This document shows, in pieces, positions 1-8,061 of a stretch of DNA of 26,803 nt (its first letter is position 1; each line of letters opens with the position of its first letter). The notes beneath the pieces were generated by a model. The model saw only the letters and a list, made by a program, of their open reading frames with translations. It ran no database searches and had not been told where the DNA came from. This DNA is from a virus, in the IMG/VR virus record IMGVR_UViG_3300045996_001670, positions 1 through 26,803 of that record; one strand, given 5' to 3'. The position numbers were made by a program, and so were the translations under genes.

Positions 1-1372
1 CAATCACCTTGCGCGCACTCTTGGCTGGGCGGATGTTTTTCTTCAAATCGTCTGCAGAACTAGTTTGGTAAGCAACCAGTCCTCCAGTGCGGTTATAGAC
101 AATCCCGCCCCGCTCGGTGCCGTTGCCAGAAGCGTCTGTAGCGAAACGTATAAATCCGCTGTCCCCTGCTGAGCCAGCATTGGTGATGTTTACAGTGTGA
201 GTGCTAGAGCTGCCCGCGTTATTTTCAAAATGGGCCACGCCCACGTTGTTGGCTGTGCCAACTACAAGCCTTGCGCTGTTTACGGCAGTGGGAGATGTCC
301 CAATCCGGAAGGCACCAGATGAGTTTGTGGGGAAAGTTACCGTATCAACTGTGGTGCCCGTGCGGTCTACCGTCATGATCGTGTTTCCGGTACCGCTAGA
401 GTCAGTCGCGCGAAGGCGCAACTGCTCGGCCTGGGCATCTAGCACCCAATCCTGATTGCTGGCAGCACCGTCGCTTTCACGAAGCGACAAACCCGGGAGA
501 TTGTTACGCAGGCTAAGCGGGTAATCCGTTCCGCTGCCAACCAGCGAGAAGATATGCTGTGCGCTCCAGGTTGGCGCAATAGACTGACTAAGTGACGGGG
601 CGGCATCTGAGCGCATGAAGGTTGTAGCGACCCCGTTCACTGTACTCAGCCCGATACTGGTAGTTGGATTTGCTGCAGCCGGGGCAGCAGCTCCATTAAT
701 GTTAGTAGTGGTGATGTTAGTAGACGTAATATTTGTTGTTGTGAGCGTCCCTGTGGTTACATCGCCAAGATTACCGCTGTTTGGATTGAGTAGGATCCAG
801 TCATCGCCGCCAGTGTCCAGCACCAGATACGCAGGCACGCCTGCACGCAGGTCATTGGCCACGATATTAGCCTGTGCTCCGCTCACCCACTTCTGCACAT
901 CCAGTGCCCCGATGGAACTGATGTTGAGCGTCGCGGCCCCGGTGTTGGCACTCGCTGGGATCAGCACCACGTGCATGCCGGCCACATATGCCGTCGGCGC
1001 CGGTGACAGGGCTGCAGTGATAGTGTCGGCGCCAGCGACCGAGCTCAGGGTCACATACTCACCATCCTGGATGTTGTCTACGGTGCCATACTGGCTGCGC
1101 ATCGTCGGGTTGCCGACACTGGTGTGCCGGAAGCCCCCCATGGGCAGGTTCGCCGTCGGCGTGGTCTGGCCATCTTTGGCGATGGATGCCGTGAGCGCTG
1201 TTGCGATATCAGACATGGTGTTGTTGTGCACCGTGCTCGATATCGTAGTACCGCTGACCACTGGATTTCCTGCAGGTAAGCTAAATGTTCCTGAGCCATT
1301 GCGCGGCGCCATGATCAGCGGCACAGAGGCCAGCGACAGGCAGCACAGGGCCAGCTTTGCGTATCGGTTCAT
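1..1372 (-). CDS. Tail fibre protein, C-terminal end cut by window edge
   Basis: The frame is open from the ATG at 1372 to the window edge, about 457 codons, with no stop. The body is Ser/Thr/Gly/Asn-rich and has blocks typical of podophage tail fibres: PRNGSGTFSLPAGNPVVSGT near residues 23-42, NTGAATLNISSIGA, and a Thr/Asn-rich stretch (TTTNITSTNITTTN). The last visible residues, DDLKKNIRPAKSARKVI, match the start of an S74-type intramolecular chaperone (usual form SDxRLKxNI), so perhaps 80-120 residues are missing. The ATG overlaps the stop of the upstream gene (ATGA) and has GGAG 7 nt upstream. The first 20 residues (NRYAKLALCCLSLASVPLIM) look like a secretion signal, which is odd for a fibre; a start at M21 would remove it but has no clear ribosome site. 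Role by family: host-receptor binding. Confidence 0.85.
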   Translation of the reverse strand, partial: MNRYAKLALCCLSLASVPLIMAPRNGSGTFSLPAGNPVVSGTTISSTVHNNTMSDIATALTASIAKDGQTTPTANLPMGGFRHTSVGNPTMRSQYGTVDNIQDGEYVTLSSVAGADTITAALSPAPTAYVAGMHVVLIPASANTGAATLNISSIGALDVQKWVSGAQANIVANDLRAGVPAYLVLDTGGDDWILLNPNSGNLGDVTTGTLTTTNITSTNITTTNINGAAAPAAANPTTSIGLSTVNGVATTFMRSDAAPSLSQSIAPTWSAQHIFSLVGSGTDYPLSLRNNLPGLSLRESDGAASNQDWVLDAQAEQLRLRATDSSGTGNTIMTVDRTGTTVDTVTFPTNSSGAFRIGTSPTAVNSARLVVGTANNVGVAHFENNAGSSSTHTVNITNAGSAGDSGFIRFATDASGNGTERGGIVYNRTGGLVAYQTSSADDLKKNIRPAKSARKVI

Positions 1373-1617
1373 CGCTCTACTCCAATCTCAATTCGTGGAT
1401 CTGCGGCGCGCTGAGTCGCCGCCGCAATCTCGGCCTCGGCTGCAGTGATCAACTCGGCCAGCAGGTCATAGCGGTCCCGCTTACGGTCCTCGCGCTGTAT
1501 CACCGCCTCGATGCGCGAGCGCTCCTGCTGCCACTGCGCAATACGTGCCTGCAGCCCAGACACGATCTCTTCGGAGACGTGCTGGCGGGCGCGTTCACGG
1601 GCTTGGTTGGCGGCCAT
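1369..1617 (-). CDS. Small helical coiled-coil protein of the tail region
   Basis: 82 residues, almost entirely charged helix (Arg, Glu, Gln, Ala) with heptad-like spacing, for example SGLQARIAQWQQERSRIEAV and the AELITAAEAEIAAATQ segment. No cysteines, membrane segment or known motif is seen. It starts on the A of the upstream stop codon (TAATG) and its own stop overlaps the tail-fibre start (ATGA), so it is translationally coupled on both sides. I do not recognise the family. Position between the ejection proteins and the fibre suggests a virion or fibre-assembly accessory protein, but this is inference only. Confidence 0.75.
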   Translation of the reverse strand: MAANQARERARQHVSEEIVSGLQARIAQWQQERSRIEAVIQREDRKRDRYDLLAELITAAEAEIAAATQRAADPRIEIGVER

Positions 1618-3425
1618 TAGCGGCGCTCCTTGCGGCGTTGGGTTGCTTCTTGGAAGGCGAGCGCCAGACGCTCTTGGTCGCTGAGGCTGTCGACCAGCTG
1701 ATTCGTGGCGCCTTGGCGTGCTGCCTGCCCAGGCTTTATGCCGGCGAGCGCAGATGCGATGGCGCGCTGCGTGTCAGTGTTGCCGGCGGCGAGGCGGCGG
1801 CCGGTTTGTGTGGCCGCTCCTCCAAGGATCACCGGGCTCAGCAGAGCCCCGATCGGAAGCGCCGCGAGCCGGGCGCCGTTAGCCGGGGCGCGCGTCTCCA
1901 ATGCGACAGTTGCGTCATCGGCCAGCTGCCGAACAGGCCCCCCGCCGCCTCGCGCGTACTGCCCAAGGTTGTCGCCGCGGTTCGACTGCTTCACGGCCTT
2001 CGAAAGGTCGAATGGCGTAAACCCATCGGGCTTCGTTGATCCGGTGTAGACGGCCTTTTCCACGGTCTTGTAATCGCCGTACTTGGCGTCTGCGGTACGC
2101 AATGCTCTAAGCGCATCAGGTGGCAGCTGAGAGTCCAGCGCCTGAGTGATTGCGGCGTCGGCATCGTCCAGGATCTGAGCCTGCGCTGATTGGCCCGAGG
2201 CGCTGGCGGCTCGGGACTCCGCGCGCACAGCTGCTCGGATGTTCAGCAGGTCATCGGAGCTCTGCAGTGGCTTGGTGAGCTGATCATCCAAGAAGCCCTG
2301 CACTGCGGCGCGATCATCTGCGGTGGCCCGGATGCCTCGGTTTGCAACAGCGCCGGCCAAAGCCCGATCCAGCGGGACATTGGGGCCGCTGGCATTCATG
2401 ATCACCGGGCGAACCGGAAAGCCCTTCGCCTGATCGTAGAGCGGCTGAAACGACCTGTAGGCCTCGTCCAGCATCTGGGCGGGATTTCCTTGGGCCACTG
2501 CTGTGCCTGGGGCCGAACCTTCCTGAGCTGCCGCCCTCTGGAACGTGCTGCGCGCATTATCCCTGGCGCCGCGCACCACTGGACCGACAAGCGGAGCGGA
2601 CTGCACCGTCTCTTCCAGCTGGTTCACAAACCCTTTCGGGTTGAGCTGCCCAGGCGTCAGGTCCACACCGGCATCCAACAGGCGTTGCGCTTCTGGCGTA
2701 CGCGACAAGCCGCTCCCAACTTTCTGCGCGGCTCCCGTAACAGCGCCCGGGAACATGCTGCCTAGCACGCCGGCCACAGTCTGCCCGACAGGGCCAGCGC
2801 CAAGGTCCCTGGCTCCCTCACTGGCAACCGGCCCGGTCACAGCCTGGACGCCCTGAAGCGCTGGCTGTGCCGCGAACTGGGATCCAACGGCGCCAGTGGT
2901 GCCACCAGCGCCCGCAGCGAGCGTGCCCAGCCCAATGCCGCCAAGCGCCCCGCCGACGCCCTGAGTCACAGCGCTCGCGTAGCGCTCGGCCTTGTTTCGC
3001 GGGGCCAGCGACTTACCGCCATCGCTCCCGAGTTCCTTCAGGGAATATGTCGCCGGCAGCCGAAGGTTGGCGCCGGCCAGGTTTGCCGCTGCAGCGGGCA
3101 CGCTGGCTGCAAGTCTTGGCAAGGCCGTCACACCATCCGCAAGATCAACCGCGCCACGCAGGAGCGGCCGCGCATAGCCAACGGCAGTTTCTGTCCGCTC
3201 GAGCGTCTTGCCTGCCTCGTCGGCGGCAGCCAAGTCGCGCTTGAGTTGATCCTCAAGCCTCCAGCGCTCCGGAGTCTGCAAAGGCTGCTGCGCGGGCGCA
3301 TTCGGATCGTCGAGCACAAAACCTGGCGGCAGTGGCGGCGGTCCAGCACTCTGAGGCTGCTGCGGCTCGTCCAGCTTGAAGCCCGGCGGCAACGCCGGCA
3401 GTTGATTTACTGCAGCGGTTGCCAC
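1617..3425 (-). CDS. Large putative internal virion/DNA-ejection protein
   Basis: 602 residues, GTG start at 3425 with GAGGA 7 nt upstream; it overlaps the preceding gene by 19 bp. The N-terminus has two copies of a Pro-rich motif, LPPGFKLDEP (12-21) and LPPGFVLDDP (32-41). Residues about 150-205 form a Gly/Ala-rich, weakly hydrophobic stretch (GVGGALGGIGLGTLAAGAGG and onward), of the kind found in phage proteins that enter or cross the host envelope during DNA injection. The remainder is predicted mostly helical, with a basic tail (TQRRKERR). It is the last of three large proteins between the tail tube and the fibre, the usual place for podophage ejection proteins such as those of P22. Assignment rests on position and composition, not on a recognised domain. 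Confidence 0.7.
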   Translation of the reverse strand: MATAAVNQLPALPPGFKLDEPQQPQSAGPPPLPPGFVLDDPNAPAQQPLQTPERWRLEDQLKRDLAAADEAGKTLERTETAVGYARPLLRGAVDLADGVTALPRLAASVPAAAANLAGANLRLPATYSLKELGSDGGKSLAPRNKAERYASAVTQGVGGALGGIGLGTLAAGAGGTTGAVGSQFAAQPALQGVQAVTGPVASEGARDLGAGPVGQTVAGVLGSMFPGAVTGAAQKVGSGLSRTPEAQRLLDAGVDLTPGQLNPKGFVNQLEETVQSAPLVGPVVRGARDNARSTFQRAAAQEGSAPGTAVAQGNPAQMLDEAYRSFQPLYDQAKGFPVRPVIMNASGPNVPLDRALAGAVANRGIRATADDRAAVQGFLDDQLTKPLQSSDDLLNIRAAVRAESRAASASGQSAQAQILDDADAAITQALDSQLPPDALRALRTADAKYGDYKTVEKAVYTGSTKPDGFTPFDLSKAVKQSNRGDNLGQYARGGGGPVRQLADDATVALETRAPANGARLAALPIGALLSPVILGGAATQTGRRLAAGNTDTQRAIASALAGIKPGQAARQGATNQLVDSLSDQERLALAFQEATQRRKERR

Positions 3426-4708
3426 TGCCCGTTCCTCAGTACCAGCTTTTCACCGTTCGGCCCGGTCGCAGTCATCTCAGGTTGTTGCGGCAGCGGCGGA
3501 GCGCCACCATTCGAAGCGAGCGCGGCAGACGGCGGCGTGCCAATCGGGGGCGAACCGCCCGGCGTGAACGCAGTCTCGGGCCGCGTCCCAACAATCTGGC
3601 CGGGGTCGGCGCCGATGTCACGGGCATAGCCGCCGTACGTCTCATAGTCACGGCTGTACGCCTGCTGGTAGCCCTGTACGCGCTGGTCAAGCATCCCCAC
3701 AAGATCCTGCCGGGTCTGAGGCGTGAGACGGCCCTGCCCGCTGAGTTCGGCGCGTGCCTTGCCGATGACCTTCTGCAGGAACGGCGTTGCGTTCTGCGTG
3801 AGCTGGAGCTCGCCTTCGCGAACCACCGAGTTCGGGTCGAGGACCTTGCCGACGCTGTAGATGACCTGCAGGTCGCCGGCCGGCGTGTCGGGCGCATTAC
3901 GCGCAGTCTCGACGATGGGCAACGAGGTCTCGTATTCTTTCACCGAAGGCAGCCCGCGGAACTCCTTGCGCAGGCTCGCGGTATCACGTCGTGACTGTTT
4001 CCCGGCAGTTGCTTCCTGGCCGGCCAGCGCGGTGGCTTGCGTGATGTCCTGACCGCGGCGCTGCGTCTGGCTGGAAAGCTGTGCGTCTGGGCTCACACTC
4101 TTGTCCAGGGTGTTCTTCGGGAGCCCGGTCGTCGGGTCAACAAAGGCCACGCCAGCGCCGGTGTCTGCCTTCTCCAGCAGCGGCGACACGGATGCAATCG
4201 GCTTGCCGTCGGCGCCGAATCGCTGCTGCCCTGGGGTCAGCGTGAACTGCTCTTGTTGCTTCGCGACCTGCGCGACGGGCTTGCCTGCCGCGTCGAACCG
4301 CTGCTGACCCTCGCTGAGCGTGAACCCCTCCTGCGGCTTCATCTTGCCCATGGCCAGCTGCGCCAGCGCCTGCTGCTGCTGCTCGAGCGGCAGGCCTTGC
4401 AAGGCCGCGGTCGCGCCAGGGTCTCCGCCGAGGCCCGCAAGAGCTTTGGCGATCGCCTGTTTCTTTTGGTCGTCAACGCCCATCTGCTCTTGGCCGGCTT
4501 TGCGCTGCTGCCAGCCAGCAATGCCACCGGCGAGCGCAGAAGCGATGCCGCCCCACGGCCCTGAGAGCCCAGTGCCCTGCTGGCCGACTTTCATGAGCGC
4601 TTCGGCCATCGCCCGACGGCGATCGACACCCTGCTGAGTTGGCATGCCGGGCGCAGCCGGAGCTCCAGTGCCCTGCCCGCCGCGAAGCCATGGAGGCACG
4701 AAAGCCAT
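3407..4708 (-). CDS. Putative internal virion/ejection protein with internal repeat
   Basis: 433 residues. It starts on the A of the upstream stop (TAATG at 4708). The N-terminal 70 residues include a Gly/Ala-rich hydrophobic segment (GPWGGIASALAGGIAGW, about 50-66), followed by a Gln-rich region and two tandem copies of a roughly 20-residue repeat, FTLSEGQQRFDAAGKPVAQV (129-148) and FTLTPGQQRFGADGKPIASV (155-174). The second half is charged and helical (LRKEFRGLPSVKEYETSLPI region), ending in a Pro/Gly-rich linker and a short tail with NGEKLVLRNGQWQPL. No enzyme motif is seen. It belongs to the block of three large proteins after the tail tube genes, which in podophages commonly holds the ejected internal proteins. 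Function is inferred from context. Confidence 0.7.
   Translation of the reverse strand: MAFVPPWLRGGQGTGAPAAPGMPTQQGVDRRRAMAEALMKVGQQGTGLSGPWGGIASALAGGIAGWQQRKAGQEQMGVDDQKKQAIAKALAGLGGDPGATAALQGLPLEQQQQALAQLAMGKMKPQEGFTLSEGQQRFDAAGKPVAQVAKQQEQFTLTPGQQRFGADGKPIASVSPLLEKADTGAGVAFVDPTTGLPKNTLDKSVSPDAQLSSQTQRRGQDITQATALAGQEATAGKQSRRDTASLRKEFRGLPSVKEYETSLPIVETARNAPDTPAGDLQVIYSVGKVLDPNSVVREGELQLTQNATPFLQKVIGKARAELSGQGRLTPQTRQDLVGMLDQRVQGYQQAYSRDYETYGGYARDIGADPGQIVGTRPETAFTPGGSPPIGTPPSAALASNGGAPPLPQQPEMTATGPNGEKLVLRNGQWQPLQ
4187..4324 (-). repeat. Two-copy protein repeat inside the ejection-like gene
   Basis: These bases encode two 20-residue units separated by 6 residues, aligned FTL(S/T)xGQQRFxAxGKPxAxV. 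Twelve or more positions are identical between copies. The unit GQQRFxxxGKP recalls short beta-hairpin repeats, but no named family is claimed. Confidence 0.7.
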
Positions 4709-6036
4709 TACGCATCCTCCATTTCACGGGTGGTGACGATGCCGTAGTCCACCATGTCGAAGCCGCTCTCGTGCCTGACCACGGCATCCGGGTACAGCCG
4801 CTTCACCTCATCCGCCATAGCACCCAGCTGGCGTTCGCCGCCGGCCTTGTAGCGATAGCTGTAGATGCCCAAGCCGCTCGGCGTGCTGCCCTCGCGTTTG
4901 ATGTCGGTCTTCAAGCGGCGATCGGAGAAGGCCAGCGCTGTGGCAATGGATGCGAGCGCTGCTTGCTGCTGCTGCGCCGCCTGCGCTTGCTGCGAGTACA
5001 CGCCGAACCGGTTGTTGTAGTCGCCCTGGATTGCGCCTTGGATATCGGTCGGCGCAACCTGCCCTGCACTGCCTGGTGCATTGGCTTGCGGCCCCATTGC
5101 GCCGCCGCCTCCGTACAGGAAGTCCAGGCCCTGTAGCGTCTGCTGCTGATTCGTGACCTGCTCGCCGATGCCTGCATCGCGCTGCTGGTTGCCCAGCTGT
5201 GCGTTCGCGAGCCGCTGCATGAACTCTTGCTGCTGAGCCTCGTTGAAGAAACCAGAGCGCGCGAGTTCGTTCTGGAAGTTCTGGTTGGCCGACTGGTTGG
5301 CGAACTGACCTTGCGTTGTCCGCTCGCCGAAGCCCTGTTGCCGGGCCTGCAGCTGATCTCCAAACAGGCGGGACTGCTCCTGTCCGCCGGCCAGCACTGC
5401 ACGGTCTCGCAGGTCGCCATAGGCATCCGTACGCGCTTCATTCAAGTCGCGCATCTGCCGTTCGTATGCCTGCGTGCCCTCGATCAGGCCGCTCGCGAGC
5501 AATCGGGAGCGCTCAGACTCCTCTCGCCGGCCAAACTGATCATCCAGGCGGCGCGCACTGCGACCGTACAGCGCATCCTCGACTCGCTGCCGATCGCCGC
5601 TGAAGTCGTTCTGACCCGGCAGCTGTGGCAGGCCCATCGTGCTGATACGTCGCTGCGCAACGCTGTCGGCATTGATGCCCGTCTGCTGGTCCGTCGGGTT
5701 GGCTGAGAATTGCCGGGCCGGCAGGCCGCTAGTGTTGATGCCCTGACCGAGATTCTGACCGTAGAGATTGAAATTGCGCTGCCCAGCCTGAGCGCGATCA
5801 CCGGCAGATGCCGTCTGCGCGTCATAGATGCGCTGCTGCTCAGGCGACAGTGTCGTCGTCTGGGTAAACGAGTCCTTGTTGTTCGGGTCTTGCGAGAACG
5901 TGACTGTGCCGCCCGGGCCGGCTTGGTTCACACGATTCAGTGCCGCTGTGGTGCGCGCAGCTTCAATATTCTGCTGCCCCTGTTCGCGGGCGGCGCCGAT
6001 CGCGTCTGGTGCCTTCGGAGCTTTTGGGCTGCTCAT
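4708..6036 (-). CDS. Virion protein ending in an S74-type chaperone domain
   Basis: 442 residues; ATG one base after the GNAT stop codon. Residues 1-350 are Gln/Asn/Ala/Arg-rich helix with repeated ARQ/QQ runs (EQGQQNIEAARTTAALNRVN; LQARQQGFGERTTQGQFANQ), unlike a fibrous beta protein. Residues 371-442 begin with SDRRLKTDIKREG and continue with GIYSYRYK and GAMADEVKRLYPDAV, the signature of the S74 (endosialidase-type) intramolecular chaperone that normally trimerises and then cleaves itself off tail spikes. The domain is short here (about 72 residues). Lying with two other large ejection-like genes, this could be an internal protein or an elongated tail appendage whose assembly uses the chaperone. 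The S74 call is firm; the role of the rest is open. Confidence 0.8.
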   Translation of the reverse strand: MSSPKAPKAPDAIGAAREQGQQNIEAARTTAALNRVNQAGPGGTVTFSQDPNNKDSFTQTTTLSPEQQRIYDAQTASAGDRAQAGQRNFNLYGQNLGQGINTSGLPARQFSANPTDQQTGINADSVAQRRISTMGLPQLPGQNDFSGDRQRVEDALYGRSARRLDDQFGRREESERSRLLASGLIEGTQAYERQMRDLNEARTDAYGDLRDRAVLAGGQEQSRLFGDQLQARQQGFGERTTQGQFANQSANQNFQNELARSGFFNEAQQQEFMQRLANAQLGNQQRDAGIGEQVTNQQQTLQGLDFLYGGGGAMGPQANAPGSAGQVAPTDIQGAIQGDYNNRFGVYSQQAQAAQQQQAALASIATALAFSDRRLKTDIKREGSTPSGLGIYSYRYKAGGERQLGAMADEVKRLYPDAVVRHESGFDMVDYGIVTTREMEDA

Positions 6037-6037
6037 G

Positions 6038-6490
6038 TCAGGCCGCCTTCGCTATGGGCTTGTATCGCAAATCGCGTAGCCATCGACACTCCGACTTCAA
6101 CATCCGAAACTGGATCTGATCCCCGTTCGGAGCTGCGTCTGTGAGGGTCGCCTCGCGGACAAAGCCCAAATGCTCGACGAGTGCGAGCGAGCGAACGTTA
6201 TCACAATTCACACGTGCCGTGATACGTCGGCAGCCTAGTTGTTGGAACGGGTAGTAGAAGGCGAACCAGATGCTGGCTCGATTGAACACGCGGCGGTCTT
6301 CGACGGCGAAGCCAAGCTGTATGTCGGCGCCGGTGTGGGCGGTGTAGATCGCGCCGGCCTTAAGCAGACCGTCGAATGTGAAGCCGATAGCACTGCCGCA
6401 GCCGGGGTACCACAGCCCGCCGGTACGCTCGCAGACCCATTGCCCAACTGCATCCGGCTGGTCCTGGATGAGGCCCCAGCGCGCACTCAC
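6038..6490 (-). CDS. GNAT-family N-acetyltransferase-like protein
   Basis: 150 residues from a GTG at 6490 whose bases overlap the stop of the tail gene upstream (GTGA); a longer reading to 6598 is possible but would run well inside that gene. The C-terminal half has the GNAT pattern: LGFAVEDRRVFNRASIWFAF, then QQLGCRRITARVNCDNVRSL, ALVEHLGFVREATLTDAAPN, matching the N-x2-S-x4-E-x-LGF-x2-E block that closes the acetyl-CoA fold in RimJ/RimL-like enzymes. A GNAT gene embedded among virion genes suggests acetylation of a structural protein or a host target, but the substrate cannot be read from sequence. The acetyl-CoA P-loop (Q/RxxGxG/A) is not obvious, so activity is uncertain. Confidence 0.75.
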   Translation of the reverse strand: MSARWGLIQDQPDAVGQWVCERTGGLWYPGCGSAIGFTFDGLLKAGAIYTAHTGADIQLGFAVEDRRVFNRASIWFAFYYPFQQLGCRRITARVNCDNVRSLALVEHLGFVREATLTDAAPNGDQIQFRMLKSECRWLRDLRYKPIAKAA

Positions 6491-8061
6491 AGCGTGCTGC
6501 CCCGCTTGTACGCGATGTCCACGCTCGAGATCGACACCCAAGTCGTCTGCGTCACCTCCACCACGATATGGAAGCTCAGCGCATAGCCGATCGCGCACGC
6601 CGTCAGCCAGTTGGATTGGACAACTGGCTCGCCACCCCAGAAGCCCTCATCCCATTCGGCGATGTCCCACGTGGAACCTGCCGAGGACACGCTTACGATG
6701 TCGCTAGTGGGCGCCTTGACGTTGAAATCCGCATCGATGCCAACCTTGATCGATGCTGGTGCCGAGTCCCATCGCATGATTGGACGCATAAGCGTCGTCT
6801 GCTTCAGGCTCGTGCGGTCGCCAAAGTAGGCGAAGTTGAATACGGCCTCGGCACGGACCAGCTCATCAACGTCCTGCACGCCCGTCCAGGCTTTGCGGAC
6901 CTCGCCCGCCATGCCGAAGTACAGCTCGCCGTTGAGCTCGGCGAAGCAGTTGGCCGGCCAGTCGGTGAACCGACACCAGGCCTTGGTGAAGCTGTTCATC
7001 ACAAATTGCACCTGCTCGGTGTCAACTGGCACGTTCAGCAAGAGCATGCTGGCCTCGCTGTACAGGAACAGTTCCCAGCCAAAATTGGTGCTGTAGGCGC
7101 TCACGGCATCCGCCATGGCGCCCTGGATGATCTCTGTGACCGCGACTCCCTGTTCCTTGCGTTCGCGGGACACCAGCCGTGACATGGGGATTACCCCGTC
7201 GGTGGTGATGATCAGCAGGTCGCCAGCGAACTTGAGTAAGCAGCGCCGCCCGATCGGCTTACCGGTGCGGTACACGCCGACCAGCGCAAAGTCGCTGGCT
7301 GGATCTGTGCCGCTGTATACGACTACCTCGCCCTCGCTTGTGATGGTCACCAGGAAGTCATCTGGCCCGTTACCGGCGTCTCGCGTCCAGCTGCCGGCGG
7401 CCATCAGGTATCCGCCTGACTGTATGTACGAGCGGATCGGGAACGAGTTCAGTGCACCGGCAAACGCGCCAGCCGCGGCATACCACAAGGTGAGCGAGTC
7501 CACCTCGATGTAAAACGCACGCTCCTTGAAGATGAAGGCGTGAATCAGGTCGGTCGTGAGGACGTTTGTGATCGAAGGCACGGAGGCGCCATCGATGCTG
7601 GCCCATACCGTGCCGTTGTACAGCTGCAGTTCGTCCTCACCATTGACCGCAATCAGGAAGTCGCCGCCCGCAGTCTTGAAGTTGACCACCTGCCAGCGGG
7701 CATTGGTCAAGCCCGTGACCGCAGCAGCCCCCACGCCGCCGGCTGCGGTCACGTTGTAGATGCTGTCGTCCGCCCAGGCCCACAGCGACTGCGCGCCGCT
7801 CTGGGGCTTGTAGGTGATCAGCGTCTCAACCTCTGCCGGGTCAACGCCCGCCATGATGTCAGTGACGTGCTCCGCCGAGCCTTTGCGCATCCGGATCTCG
7901 GCGGTCAGCGGGAACCAGTTGTCTAGGGTGACGGCGAACCCAGCCTCCATGTTGGCGATGCCGTCTCGAGCATTCCAGCCTCGCACGGGCGCGAGCTGGC
8001 TGCTGGTAGTCACGACCCTAGCCCTGCCAGGATTCGTGCGGCGTGCGGCTTGGCGCATCAT
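6487..8061 (-). CDS. Tail tube/tail stabilisation protein (P22 gp10-like role)
   Basis: 524 residues; start on the A of the preceding stop (TGATG). Sequence is beta-rich with repeated short strands and aromatic residues: LAPVRGWNARDGIANMEAGF near the start, then LDNWFPLTAEIRMRKGS, LQLYNGTVWASIDG, FAGDLLIITTDGVIPMSRLV and FTDWPANCFAELNGELYFGM. This pattern is typical of the large tail tube/nozzle or stabilisation proteins of BPP-1/P22-like podophages, which attach below the tail adaptor and form the DNA channel. Order adaptor then tube then ejection proteins fits. The start motif with an N-terminal W-N-x-R-D is common in this family. Confident as a tail structural protein; the exact equivalent is inferred. 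Confidence 0.85.
   Translation of the reverse strand: MMRQAARRTNPGRARVVTTSSQLAPVRGWNARDGIANMEAGFAVTLDNWFPLTAEIRMRKGSAEHVTDIMAGVDPAEVETLITYKPQSGAQSLWAWADDSIYNVTAAGGVGAAAVTGLTNARWQVVNFKTAGGDFLIAVNGEDELQLYNGTVWASIDGASVPSITNVLTTDLIHAFIFKERAFYIEVDSLTLWYAAAGAFAGALNSFPIRSYIQSGGYLMAAGSWTRDAGNGPDDFLVTITSEGEVVVYSGTDPASDFALVGVYRTGKPIGRRCLLKFAGDLLIITTDGVIPMSRLVSRERKEQGVAVTEIIQGAMADAVSAYSTNFGWELFLYSEASMLLLNVPVDTEQVQFVMNSFTKAWCRFTDWPANCFAELNGELYFGMAGEVRKAWTGVQDVDELVRAEAVFNFAYFGDRTSLKQTTLMRPIMRWDSAPASIKVGIDADFNVKAPTSDIVSVSSAGSTWDIAEWDEGFWGGEPVVQSNWLTACAIGYALSFHIVVEVTQTTWVSISSVDIAYKRGSTL

Noticed and set aside
6491-6598. Upstream start for the GNAT gene
   Set aside because: Would lie inside the end of the tail tube gene; the GTG at 6490 is coupled to that gene's stop.
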